Positions 29,198 to 37,206 of a stretch of DNA of 64,000 nucleotides are shown here, in pieces. Source of the DNA: [Clostridium] polysaccharolyticum. Its GTDB lineage: Bacteria; Bacillota; Clostridia; Lachnospirales; Lachnospiraceae. Position 1 is the first letter of the stretch. Every line of letters starts with the position of its first letter. Under the pieces are notes generated by a model that was given only the letters and a program-made list of their open reading frames with translations, made no database searches and was not told where the DNA came from. The translations under genes were made by a program, and so were the position numbers. The stretch covers positions 35,622-99,621 of the forward strand of contig NZ_FOHN01000012.1 of assembly GCF_900111595.1 (NCBI RefSeq), read 5' to 3'.

Positions 29198-31396
29198 CTA
29201 TTTATTTTCATACTGTTCTATAAGCTGACGATAACATTTTCCAGTCTCTAACAAGTCCTTGTGGGTACCACTTTCCACAATTTTCCCATCTCTCACAACA
29301 AAGATTCTGTCACAGTCTATAATTGATTTCAATTTATGCGCAATGATAATTCTCGTATGATCCGCAAACTTTTTATTAAATGCATATTCCACTGATTTAG
29401 CTGTAACACTGTCTAAATTACTTGTCGCTTCATCCAGAATAAGGATATCTGGATTTCTAAGCAATGCTCTTGTGATTGCAATTCGCTGTTTCTGCCCTCC
29501 TGACAGGTTGGTTCCATTTTCCCCTAGAACTGTATCATATCCAAAAGGAAGCTTTCTGATAAACTCATCAGCTTGTGCAATCATGGCCGCTTCTACAACC
29601 TGTTCATTCCTTACACGATTCGTTCCTAATGTAATATTCTCATAAACAGTTCCTCCAAACAAAAATGTATCTTGTGAAATATAAGCAATTCTTTTTCTCA
29701 GTAATGCTATGTCCTCTATTTCCTTTCCGTCAAATAAAACTTTTCCTTTTACTGGCTGGTACAATTGCAAGATCAGTCTGGCTATTGTAGTTTTTCCTGA
29801 TCCGCTCTCCCCAACGAAAGCGACCTTTTCCCCTTTCTTGATTTGAAAACTCATATCTTCTATCATGCTTTGTTCTATTCCATATTGAAAATGTACATTC
29901 CTAAATTCAATATCTCCACTAAAATGTAAGTCTTCCTTTTCTGTAATATCATCATCAGATCTTTCCAAATCCGTTTTTATTTCCGGCTCAATCTCATATA
30001 TCTGATAGATTCTTTCCAGTGCAACTGTGGCAGACTGTATCTTTCCCTGAAGACTAGCTAAGTTTTTTACTGGCGAAAAGAAGTATCCGTAAAGCATATA
30101 GAATACAACAAGATCTCCCATTGACATATGATGGCTCATCACTTGCAGGCCACCAAACCACAAAATCAGAATTCCCCCTATAAGTTCCAAAAGGTCTTTT
30201 AATGCCAATTGAAATTCCTGTTTCATACTTAGGGTATTGGCATTCTGTAACAGCTCGTCCAAATAACGGTTGTATCTCTTTTCAATTTTTTGATTTGCCT
30301 GGAAAATCTTGATTTCCTCCGCTCCTGATACCGCTTCATACAGATAGGACGAGAACTTCGAATTACTTTCCATAAACTTTTTATTCTTTTTTTCATAGGA
30401 TTTTTCAAATACAATGACTACAAATAAATAACACAGCATAACCACTGCTGTAATGGCAAACATAGTTCTATTCTGGCGAAAAAGCAATATGCCTCCTGCT
30501 AAAACCATCAGGCTGTCTGCAAGCAGGCTCATGGTTACACTTATGATACCTTCTCGTACTTTAAAAACATCTATTAACCTAGATATAATATCTCCTTTTC
30601 GTCTTGTATGAAAAAACTTCATTGGAAGCCCCATTGTCTTTCGAAATGCTTCTTCCATTCTAGAAAAATCCAGTTGTCTGCTTAGTTTTAATACCAGATA
30701 GCTTCGGAAAAGCTGTAGTCCAATTTTACAAATTAAAATCCCTACAATCCCTATAGATAAATATATAAAGAAGGTTTTCTGCCCCTTCACCAGTATCTGA
30801 TCCATCACTATTTTATAATAAAATGCTGGTACAACTCCCAAAGCAGTACACAGCAACGATACCATTCCCAATATTAAAATGTTTTTCTTCTGCTTTACGA
30901 TTTCTAAAAAGAATCTGCCGTATTTGTTTGTTCTATGTCTTGTTTCCTCAAAATCGTCTTCAGGTGTAAAAAAAATAAAATGCTGTTTCCATTTATATTT
31001 TACATGATCTTTTCTTGGTTTCTCTTCTCCAAAAAACTCTCCAAATGTCAAATGTACAATCCCGTTATCTGGATCTGCTATAATCAGGCCTTTTTTCGTT
31101 ATTTTATGTATCACAACATAATGATTCAGATTATCATTTACAATAACATCTGCAATACAAGGAAGCCATAAATCCTTTGTAAGTTTTTCCCTATCCCCTT
31201 TTACTGCACATGCTTTCATTTTATAAACTTTTGCTGCCTGTATAAGGCCATATACACTAGTTCCCTGTGTCCCCGTTCCTGCATGCTCTCTGATCTGGGC
31301 TATGGAAACCTGCTTTTTGTAATATGACATAATAGTAGCAAGACAGGCTGCTCCACAATCTGTTGCATCTTGCTGGTAAATACACTGATATCTCAT
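29198..31396 (-). CDS. peptidase C39-containing ABC exporter
   Basis: 732-residue bacteriocin/RiPP exporter that cuts a double-glycine leader and exports the peptide. The N-terminal C39 protease has catalytic C14 (DATDCGAACLATI), H92 (NHYVVIH) and D108 (IADPD). A transmembrane region with six helices spans about 160-460. The nucleotide-binding domain has GESGSGKTT, LSGGQKQRIAITRALL and LILDEATSNLDS. The leaders encoded upstream end in Gly-Gly or Gly-Ala, so they are probable substrates. It is last in the cluster, 77 bp after the first precursor gene, with a terminator-like hairpin between them. ATG behind AGGAG. Confidence 0.95.
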   Translation of the reverse strand: MRYQCIYQQDATDCGAACLATIMSYYKKQVSIAQIREHAGTGTQGTSVYGLIQAAKVYKMKACAVKGDREKLTKDLWLPCIADVIVNDNLNHYVVIHKITKKGLIIADPDNGIVHLTFGEFFGEEKPRKDHVKYKWKQHFIFFTPEDDFEETRHRTNKYGRFFLEIVKQKKNILILGMVSLLCTALGVVPAFYYKIVMDQILVKGQKTFFIYLSIGIVGILICKIGLQLFRSYLVLKLSRQLDFSRMEEAFRKTMGLPMKFFHTRRKGDIISRLIDVFKVREGIISVTMSLLADSLMVLAGGILLFRQNRTMFAITAVVMLCYLFVVIVFEKSYEKKNKKFMESNSKFSSYLYEAVSGAEEIKIFQANQKIEKRYNRYLDELLQNANTLSMKQEFQLALKDLLELIGGILILWFGGLQVMSHHMSMGDLVVFYMLYGYFFSPVKNLASLQGKIQSATVALERIYQIYEIEPEIKTDLERSDDDITEKEDLHFSGDIEFRNVHFQYGIEQSMIEDMSFQIKKGEKVAFVGESGSGKTTIARLILQLYQPVKGKVLFDGKEIEDIALLRKRIAYISQDTFLFGGTVYENITLGTNRVRNEQVVEAAMIAQADEFIRKLPFGYDTVLGENGTNLSGGQKQRIAITRALLRNPDILILDEATSNLDSVTAKSVEYAFNKKFADHTRIIIAHKLKSIIDCDRIFVVRDGKIVESGTHKDLLETGKCYRQLIEQYENK

Positions 31397-31427
31397 CCCT
31401 TTGCTCCTATTCCATCTTTATCAAAAT

Positions 31428-31470
31428 AAAAGCTCTGCCTCCTGTTTTCCATAAAGGCAGAGCCTTTTTT
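31428..31470 (-). terminator. terminator or attenuator between precursor genes and exporter
   Basis: GCTCTGCC/GGCAGAGC stem followed by TTTTATTTT on the minus strand. It probably makes precursor mRNA more abundant than exporter mRNA, as common in peptide clusters. Confidence 0.75.
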
Positions 31471-31472
31471 CA

Positions 31473-31643
31473 TTAGCCAAAAAGTTTTTTAATTATTTCC
31501 AAAACAACTGGAGTAGTAGTAACTGCATATGCTACAACAGCTGGAATATTAGCTCCATTTACTTCTTTTTTAGCCTCAATTTCACTAACTGTTTCAAAAT
31601 CATGTAACATGCTTTCAAATTCTTTTTTGGTTCTCTTGTCCAT
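31473..31643 (-). CDS. RiPP-like precursor peptide 1
   Basis: 56 residues, ATG at 31643 behind AAAGGAAG. The leader MDKRTKKEFESMLHDF followed by ETVSEIEAKKEVNG is shared with three neighbours. Predicted C39 cleavage after Gly30-Ala31 leaves NIPAVVAYAVTTTPVV with a LEIIKKLFG end. The tail has no Cys, Ser or Trp and holds the AYAV motif (Tyr39). Its C-terminal KKLFG matches precursor 3. It belongs to no family I recognise. It is the last precursor before the exporter. Confidence 0.8.
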   Translation of the reverse strand: MDKRTKKEFESMLHDFETVSEIEAKKEVNGANIPAVVAYAVTTTPVVLEIIKKLFG

Positions 31644-31688
31644 AAAACATCTTCCTTTCTCTATATCTTAATCTCAATTCATAAAAAA

Positions 31689-31850
31689 TTATTTGATAAG
31701 CAGGTCTTTTATTTCCTTATCTGCCTGAACACTATAACATGACTTAGCTATCATGGAAATTCCATTTACCTCTTTTTTAGCCTGCACTTCACTTACTGCC
31801 TCAAATTCTTTTAACATGCTTTCAAATTTCTGGATTGCTCTTTTATCCAT
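31689..31850 (-). CDS. RiPP-like precursor peptide 2 (divergent core)
   Basis: 53 residues, start ATG at 31850 behind GGAGGAGG. The leader (MDKRAIQKFESMLKEF then EAVSEVQAKKEVNG) has the usual length of 30, but it is followed by Ile-Ser, not Gly/Ala. The tail ISMIAKSCYSVQADKEI has Cys38-Tyr39-Ser40-Val41, aligning with AYAV in the others, and it is the only precursor with a Cys. The hydrophilic tail and changed cleavage site suggest a diverged or decaying copy. Confidence 0.7.
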   Translation of the reverse strand: MDKRAIQKFESMLKEFEAVSEVQAKKEVNGISMIAKSCYSVQADKEIKDLLIK

Positions 31851-31894
31851 AAGCCCTCCTCCTTTTTTGCACATTTTGCTAATATTTTTTGTAA

Positions 31895-32080
31895 TTAACC
31901 GAAAAGTTTTTTGGCAATTTCACTTCCTATTTTTTTTGCCCATTCTGTTGCTACTGGCGAAATTGCATATGCCATAACTGCCACGTTAGCTCCGTTTACT
32001 TCTTCTTTAGCCTGCACTTCACTTACTGTCTCAAAATCATGTAACATGCTTTCAAATTCTTGTACTGTCCTCTTATCCAT
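31895..32080 (-). CDS. RiPP-like precursor peptide 3
   Basis: 61 residues, ATG at 32080 behind AAGGAGGAGG. Leader MDKRTVQEFESMLHDF then ETVSEVQAKEEVNG. Predicted cleavage after Gly30-Ala31 leaves NVAVMAYAISPVATEWAKK and GSEIAKKLFG. The AYAI motif (Tyr38) and C-terminal KKLFG match precursor 1. The tail is amphipathic and basic, like an antimicrobial or signalling peptide. It is the first precursor after the radical SAM gene (88 bp). Confidence 0.8.
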   Translation of the reverse strand: MDKRTVQEFESMLHDFETVSEVQAKEEVNGANVAVMAYAISPVATEWAKKIGSEIAKKLFG

Positions 32081-32168
32081 AATACCTCCTCCTTTCTTTT
32101 CCTTCTATAATATTGCATTTTATTTTTGCATCTGCTTTGTTAGTAAAAACATGCATTATTATCTCTGC

Positions 32169-33629
32169 TTATTTCTCCAGCTTGTCCATTTCCTGTTTTA
32201 AAGCCTCAGCTTCCTTCTCTCTTTTCTGTTCCTTCAATACTAAATATAAATCAGAATAACTATCCATATAGTCTTTGTCCAAAGCTTCATACATCAGCTG
32301 AATTCCTTTTTCCACATCTCCAAGCTGATAGACAGCAAGTCCAAGTCCTTTTTTTGCATACTTATTTTGTGGATTCTGTTCTAGTATTTTCTGATTGATC
32401 GTAGCACAGGTCTGATAGTCTCCTTTGCTATAATACAGAAATCCAAGATTCTGCTGGATTCCCTCACTAGTAATCCCTAATTCTTCTATCCTGTCTGCTA
32501 CCATGCCTGCTACTTGAATCTGTTTTTTATCTAACATAAAATATAACAGGGATTCCAGTTCCTGTAAGGTACAAAGTTTCTGTATTTTTTTCTTATATTC
32601 ATTAAGTTGCATATTATAAATACAATATGTATTTTCAGAGCATACATCTCCATTCATGCAATATCTAAGATTTGCACATCCTCCCAGACAATAATCCGCA
32701 TACTGGCATTCCTTACACAGTCCTTTCAAGTCGTTTCGCGTAAAACAGCGGTTCCATTTAAAACTTTCTTCACTATTCCATATCTCTTTTAGTTTTGTTT
32801 TTCTTATATTGCCTTCTATAAATTCTTTGCCTCGAATGGAAGTACAGCCAACGATATCACCATTGTTCAAAATTCCAATATTACATTTTCCTGCACTGCA
32901 TCCTTGCCAGTAAGCATCCTTTCCGAACCGTTTTCTCATAAGTGCAGTATCTTTTTTAGAATAAAATCCAATACTGTCTGCCAAATCAATGGTCATATCC
33001 TCTTCTATTTTGGAATAAGCAAAATCCACAACTTTTAAAACATCTGCAGGCTCTATACATTCTTCCATATGCTTTTTAAAATTGCCCATAGGCAGTGCAA
33101 TCTGTAACTGCCATGTCAGGACTCCAGCTTCTTTTAATATCTGGTACAATTCTTCTAATTCGTCTACATTCTGTTTTTGAATTGTTGTAATCGCCGCTGG
33201 TATGATCCCACTTTCTTTAATTCTTTTAAAATTCTCTATATCCCGTTCAAAAGATCCCGGTTTACGGATCTTATCATGAGTTTCTTGACATCCATCAATG
33301 CTAATAGCAATTGTATTGATCCCTGCTTCTTTAGCTTTTTGAACAGTATCATCACTCATAATCCAGCCATTTGTAATCATACTGGTAACAATTCCATTTT
33401 CAACAAGTTTTTTCGCTATCAGATGCCAGTCTTTCCTTGTTGTCAGTTCGCCACCCGATATGGTTATATATTTAAGACCTAATTCTTTTAAATCATCACA
33501 CAGTTCTAATGCTTCTTCTGTTGTAAGTTCATCCTCCATCGCTTCTTCACAGGAAGAACCACAATGCTGACATCTCATATTACATTTCATGGTTATTTCC
33601 CACACTGCATTGGTTAATTGATATTTCAT
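32169..33629 (-). CDS. radical SAM/SPASM peptide-modifying enzyme with C-terminal TPR-like region
   Basis: 486 residues, ATG at 33629 with GAGGGG upstream. Radical SAM cluster C16-x3-C20-x2-C23 (CNMRCQHC), then SGGELTTRKDW. A SPASM domain with auxiliary-cluster cysteines lies near 255-345 (CSAGKCNIGILNNGDIVGC ... CKECQYADYCLGGC). The last ~110 residues form TPR-like helices (LGFLYYSKGDYQTCATIN, YAKKGLGLAVYQLGDVEKG). Such enzymes install thioether, C-C or epimer changes in peptides. Lying between precursor 4 and precursors 3-1 makes those its likely substrates. The reaction is unknown. Confidence 0.92.
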   Translation of the reverse strand: MKYQLTNAVWEITMKCNMRCQHCGSSCEEAMEDELTTEEALELCDDLKELGLKYITISGGELTTRKDWHLIAKKLVENGIVTSMITNGWIMSDDTVQKAKEAGINTIAISIDGCQETHDKIRKPGSFERDIENFKRIKESGIIPAAITTIQKQNVDELEELYQILKEAGVLTWQLQIALPMGNFKKHMEECIEPADVLKVVDFAYSKIEEDMTIDLADSIGFYSKKDTALMRKRFGKDAYWQGCSAGKCNIGILNNGDIVGCTSIRGKEFIEGNIRKTKLKEIWNSEESFKWNRCFTRNDLKGLCKECQYADYCLGGCANLRYCMNGDVCSENTYCIYNMQLNEYKKKIQKLCTLQELESLLYFMLDKKQIQVAGMVADRIEELGITSEGIQQNLGFLYYSKGDYQTCATINQKILEQNPQNKYAKKGLGLAVYQLGDVEKGIQLMYEALDKDYMDSYSDLYLVLKEQKREKEAEALKQEMDKLEK

Positions 33630-33726
33630 TTTTCCCCTCACTTTCGCTGCACTTGATTTAACAGCCCAGATGACTTAATCCTTTTCCATAGAAATATTTC
33701 ATTGTAGCATCTATTATTTAATAATA

Positions 33727-33757
33727 AGAAGCCCTATCCCATCTATCAGGCTAGAGC
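33727..33757 (-). terminator. hairpin between precursor 4 and the radical SAM gene
   Basis: AGCTCTA-CC paired with GG-TAGGGCT (one G-U) followed by TCTTATTATT on the minus strand. It is a partial terminator at most, which would favour precursor 4 over the enzyme. Confidence 0.5.
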
Positions 33758-33779
33758 TCCTTTATTGTACATGCTTTAT

Positions 33780-33950
33780 TTAAATAATCCTGGTAAATGG
33801 TACAACTGCGTACGCAATTACTGGTCCTACGATGGAAAGTATTTCAATAAGCCCTGATCCGCCATTTACTTCACTTTTTGCTTCGATTTCACTAACGGGC
33901 TCAAACTCATTCAGCATGCTCTCAAACTCATCCATTGTTCTCTTTTTCAT
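33780..33950 (-). CDS. RiPP-like precursor peptide 4 (first gene of the cluster)
   Basis: 56 residues. I start at the ATG at 33950, with GGGAG 8 bp upstream; an ATG at 33956 is too close to it. Leader MKKRTMDEFESMLNEF then EPVSEIEAKSEVNG, with a true double glycine at 30-31. The tail SGLIEILSIVGPVIAYAVVPF ends TRII, very hydrophobic. It carries AYAV (Tyr47) with a Pro two residues after the Val, as seen in precursor 3. No Cys. Confidence 0.8.
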   Translation of the reverse strand: MKKRTMDEFESMLNEFEPVSEIEAKSEVNGGSGLIEILSIVGPVIAYAVVPFTRII

Positions 33951-34017
33951 ATTCATCTCTCCCTTCTGATTTTATAATATCATGTTACTCCTAAACCAAA
34001 ATTAGAAGCATCATGTT

Positions 34018-34067
34018 ATTATCCTATTTTTATGTAATAAAAGCAAATACTTTTTGTTAATATTATA
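34018..34067 (-). promoter_or_regulatory. candidate promoters of the peptide cluster
   Basis: Two candidates on the minus strand: TTGCTT-N17-GATAAT (34018-34046), and an extended -10 TGATATAAT (34062-34067) with a weak -35. Both lie 70-120 bp upstream of precursor 4. The rest of 33957-34179 shows no coding potential. Confidence 0.5.
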
Positions 34068-34179
34068 TCAAATAAATCCTATTTTTACTAGCCTTTTGTG
34101 TAATTACTATAAATTCTTAAAGTTTATCCAATAAAACTTATATAATTTTCGTATCTTAAAACCAATATTTGCAAATAGC

Positions 34180-34227
34180 CAAAAACCCCAGAATGAATTG
34201 ACTTATTTGCAATGCATTCTGGGGTTA
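34180..34227 (-). terminator. terminator of the LCP/glycosyltransferase operon
   Basis: AACCCCAGAATG paired with CATTCTGGGGTT and followed by TTT on the minus strand, 54 bp after the LCP gene. Confidence 0.85.
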
Positions 34228-34280
34228 GAAATGACTCCATCAAATGTTTTTTACTATTATATATAACGTTTTTTCATCTG

Positions 34281-35264
34281 CTAATCTTCGGCCTTATTAA
34301 AAATAAACTCCGAAAGTGCCTGCTGATTCTGTGCTAAATCCACATCAAGAATCCATGCCTTATTAATTTTCTGGTTCTTATATGAATTATCTACTGGAAT
34401 TCTCATCTGATGAATATGAGTAGTTCCCATAAACAAAACTGTCTTTCCCATTCGGAAAATCTCATCATTGGATAAATCTGTAGTCACATAAGGCAATACT
34501 GTTTTGCCTAAATCAAATAACTTTGTAAATGGCATGGCTTTTGCTTTTGCAAATAAAGAAAGCATTACGTTTCTCTGTCTTTGTGTACGTTCGAAATCAT
34601 TATTTCCCACCTGACGGATTCTTGCATAAGCTAGTGCCTGTTCACCATTCATAGTCTGCAGTCCTGGTACCACATCTAATACGCTGCTTCTGTGGTATGC
34701 AGTGGTAAGATAAGTGTATTCTTCCTGATTTAAATTGACTTCCACTCCACCAGCCTCATCAATAAGGCTTTTAAAAGCCTCAAAGTCTACTAATACATAA
34801 CCGTCTAATTTGATATTAAAGTTCTGTGCGATAGTCTCATATAACAGTTCCACGCCGCCTAATGAATATGCAGCATTAAACTTACTCTTGCCGTGGCCTG
34901 GAATATCCACGTACATATCACGCATAAGAGAAGTCAGTTTTAACTGCTTGTTCTTATTATCAATAGTAGCAATCATAGTAGAATCCGAACGCCCTGCCTG
35001 TGACCAGTTTGCCCTTTTATCCGAACCAATCAGCAGAATATTCATAATCTGATCATCTGAAAGCAAATCACTGTCGTCTAACACATTGGATAAATCCGAA
35101 GATTTGTCTCTGTCCATTGTAGCAAATGCATCTGTTACCTCATATCTTACTTTTGCCGCAAAGGAACCTGATACGATCGCAATCGCCACCAGAAGGCAGC
35201 TCATAATCCTTTTCACAATACGCTTGCGTTTTCTTCTTTTTTTATTCATTGCACGATTACTCAT
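34281..35264 (-). CDS. LytR-CpsA-Psr (LCP) family cell-wall polymer ligase
   Basis: Membrane-anchored enzyme that attaches secondary polymers to peptidoglycan. I start at the ATG at 35264 with AGAGAGG 5 bp upstream (327 residues); the frame extends further without support. A basic N-terminus (NKKRRKRKRIVKR) precedes one transmembrane helix. The LCP domain has ILLIGSDKRANWSQAGRSDSTMIATI, LTSLMRDMYVDIPGHG, KFNAAYSLGG and LAYARIRQVGNNDFERTQRQRNV, including the conserved Asp/Arg residues. It follows two glycosyltransferases, fitting surface polymer assembly. Confidence 0.94.
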   Translation of the reverse strand: MSNRAMNKKRRKRKRIVKRIMSCLLVAIAIVSGSFAAKVRYEVTDAFATMDRDKSSDLSNVLDDSDLLSDDQIMNILLIGSDKRANWSQAGRSDSTMIATIDNKNKQLKLTSLMRDMYVDIPGHGKSKFNAAYSLGGVELLYETIAQNFNIKLDGYVLVDFEAFKSLIDEAGGVEVNLNQEEYTYLTTAYHRSSVLDVVPGLQTMNGEQALAYARIRQVGNNDFERTQRQRNVMLSLFAKAKAMPFTKLFDLGKTVLPYVTTDLSNDEIFRMGKTVLFMGTTHIHQMRIPVDNSYKNQKINKAWILDVDLAQNQQALSEFIFNKAED

Positions 35265-35308
35265 ACTTACCTCTCTCCCTAAAACACGCTTCATTTCTAT
35301 TATCTAAT

Positions 35309-36235
35309 TTAAATCAATAGAAGAACACCTGCATTTCGAACAGTTCCTGTTTTAAAGAACCGATAGCGGACAATGTCCACTCTACGCATTACCCAGTTTC
35401 TTTTGTGCAGTGTGGCAAATGCGTATATCATTTTTTTCTCACTCTCTTCCAAATCTTGTTTCCCTAATTCATACAGACTGCCTGCCTGGTTCTGGGTATC
35501 TAAAAGTGCCTTCTTTTGCTTCTTCCAGCTTGATGCCTTGTCCATTACGGCTTTTTTAGAAAACTCTGTACTGCCAACTACATTACTAGTGTGCTGTCTG
35601 TATAACATGGTAGCCTTATTAAGATACACGATTTTTCCATATGCTGCTGCAACTATACCAGTCCACCAGTCATGCATACGGACCTGCTTTGGAAATGTCC
35701 GAAGCTTCCCAAGTAATGCTCCATTAAGCAGCATGGTGCAGCCCATCATTTTATTTTCCATAAGCATATGTGCCAAATCTAATTTTGAAGTATCTAACTT
35801 ACTGCTCTGATGAAAAGAAGAATGTATGGTTCCAAGCCCCTCATCTGCTACAATCGCATCTGTAAATACAGTAATAGGCGTTTCTTTTCCGTACTCTTCT
35901 TCTGCTTTTTTCATACAGGCAAGGGTATCTGCTATCTTTTCAGGAAGCCAGTAATCATCCTGATCGCAAAACATGACGTAATCACCTGTTGTTTTTCTTG
36001 CCCCGTCTAAAAAGTTAATGGCCGCACCTTTGTTTTTCTCATTTGGTTTCCAGAAAATTTTATCAGGATATGCCTGCCCAAACTCTTTTACAATGGCTTC
36101 GGTGTTATCTTTGGAACCATCGTCACATATCCACAAACGCCAGTCTTTATAAGTATTTTCTAAAATAGATTCGATCTGTTCTCTTATATAGGTTTCTCCA
36201 TTATAGGTTCCCATAATAATATCTACAATTTCCAT
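35309..36235 (-). CDS. family 2 glycosyltransferase
   Basis: 308-residue GT-A transferase, probably for a cell-surface polysaccharide. Motifs are VDIIMGTYNGETYIREQIESI at the N-terminus, LWICDDGSKDNTEAIVKEF near residue 33, and the metal-binding DQDDYWLPEKI near residue 92 (DxD type). The C-terminal part has WWTGIVAAAYG and LYRQHTSNVVG, typical of rhamnosyltransferase-like GT2 proteins. It is 44 bp before the LCP gene start and 28 bp after the other GT2 gene. Donor and acceptor unknown. ATG behind GGAGGG. Confidence 0.9.
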   Translation of the reverse strand: MEIVDIIMGTYNGETYIREQIESILENTYKDWRLWICDDGSKDNTEAIVKEFGQAYPDKIFWKPNEKNKGAAINFLDGARKTTGDYVMFCDQDDYWLPEKIADTLACMKKAEEEYGKETPITVFTDAIVADEGLGTIHSSFHQSSKLDTSKLDLAHMLMENKMMGCTMLLNGALLGKLRTFPKQVRMHDWWTGIVAAAYGKIVYLNKATMLYRQHTSNVVGSTEFSKKAVMDKASSWKKQKKALLDTQNQAGSLYELGKQDLEESEKKMIYAFATLHKRNWVMRRVDIVRYRFFKTGTVRNAGVLLLI

Positions 36236-36263
36236 ATTCCCTCCAGTGCATCCTTTTGCTTCT

Positions 36264-37187
36264 TTACTTCCAATATGCCTTAAAAGAAGTCATTTTCAAA
36301 ACCAGACTTTCTGGAAGACGTTTGTAATGACAGCCTAATTTATACCCAAGAAATTTAAATCCACTTGCAAAAAACAAATCCATTAACTCTAAGTACTTTT
36401 TGTCTTTCCACATCTGACTGGCTGTCTCTTTCACTAATTTTACACCTTCTGGAACGGATTGAACAGTCCCAAAAATTTCTTTATATTGGCTATGTGCAAC
36501 ACCCACATCAAAATTACGCTTAAACTGCTGTATATACGTATAGTTATGAGAATGTACCACCTTAGCATCTTTGACATATTTGATGTGATATCCTGCCATT
36601 ATCATGTGGTAAGCCATTATTGCATCTTCTGCAAAAATGGTTTTCTTTACAAATCCCCCTAATTCGTCATAAACGGACCGTTTGTAAACGGCACATGCAT
36701 CCGAACAGAAAAATGCCTTGATTCCCATCGTTTCTAGATCTTCTTTTCCCTTCACAATATCTTTATCCGGATAATTAAATTCTCTAGTGTATTTCTCTAA
36801 GATATCCCCATGTTTACCTGCTAACTGTCTTGCATAGCACAAGCTTATTGTTTCCTGTTCTTCAAAACCTTTTAAAAGACTGGCAATCAAATGGCTGTCT
36901 GCCGGTACTGCATCCTGTGTCATATACATGAGATAATCGGCATCTGATAAACTGGCACCATAAGCTCTTGTTGCACCATGATCATATTCTTCTGGTGCAA
37001 TCGGAAATACTTCCACACCGTATTTTTCAATGTAAGGCGTTACAATATCTTCTTTTCCTGAAACCGTTGTATTCAGAAGAAGAATGCGCTGTGGCTGTAT
37101 ACTCTGCTTTCTAATACGTTCTAACAATACATCCAATTTCTGGTCTGGTAAATAGACTGGTATAATAAGATCCAAGCTAACATTCAT
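36264..37187 (-). CDS. family 2 glycosyltransferase, rhamnosyltransferase-like
   Basis: 307 residues, GT-A fold. The N-terminus is VSLDLIIPVYLPDQKLDVLLERI, with EYDHGATRAYGASLSDADYLMYMTQDAVP near 80-110 (TQDAVP in place of DxD), and KAFFCSDACAVYKRSVYDELGGF near 160. This pattern is frequent in dTDP-rhamnose transferases for O-antigen-type chains; the sugar is inference. It is 19 bp after metH and 28 bp before the second GT2, so metH, two GTs and the LCP gene are packed on one strand. ATG behind AGGAAG. Confidence 0.9.
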   Translation of the reverse strand: MNVSLDLIIPVYLPDQKLDVLLERIRKQSIQPQRILLLNTTVSGKEDIVTPYIEKYGVEVFPIAPEEYDHGATRAYGASLSDADYLMYMTQDAVPADSHLIASLLKGFEEQETISLCYARQLAGKHGDILEKYTREFNYPDKDIVKGKEDLETMGIKAFFCSDACAVYKRSVYDELGGFVKKTIFAEDAIMAYHMIMAGYHIKYVKDAKVVHSHNYTYIQQFKRNFDVGVAHSQYKEIFGTVQSVPEGVKLVKETASQMWKDKKYLELMDLFFASGFKFLGYKLGCHYKRLPESLVLKMTSFKAYWK

Positions 37188-37206
37188 TTTATGTGACTTC
37201 CTTTAC

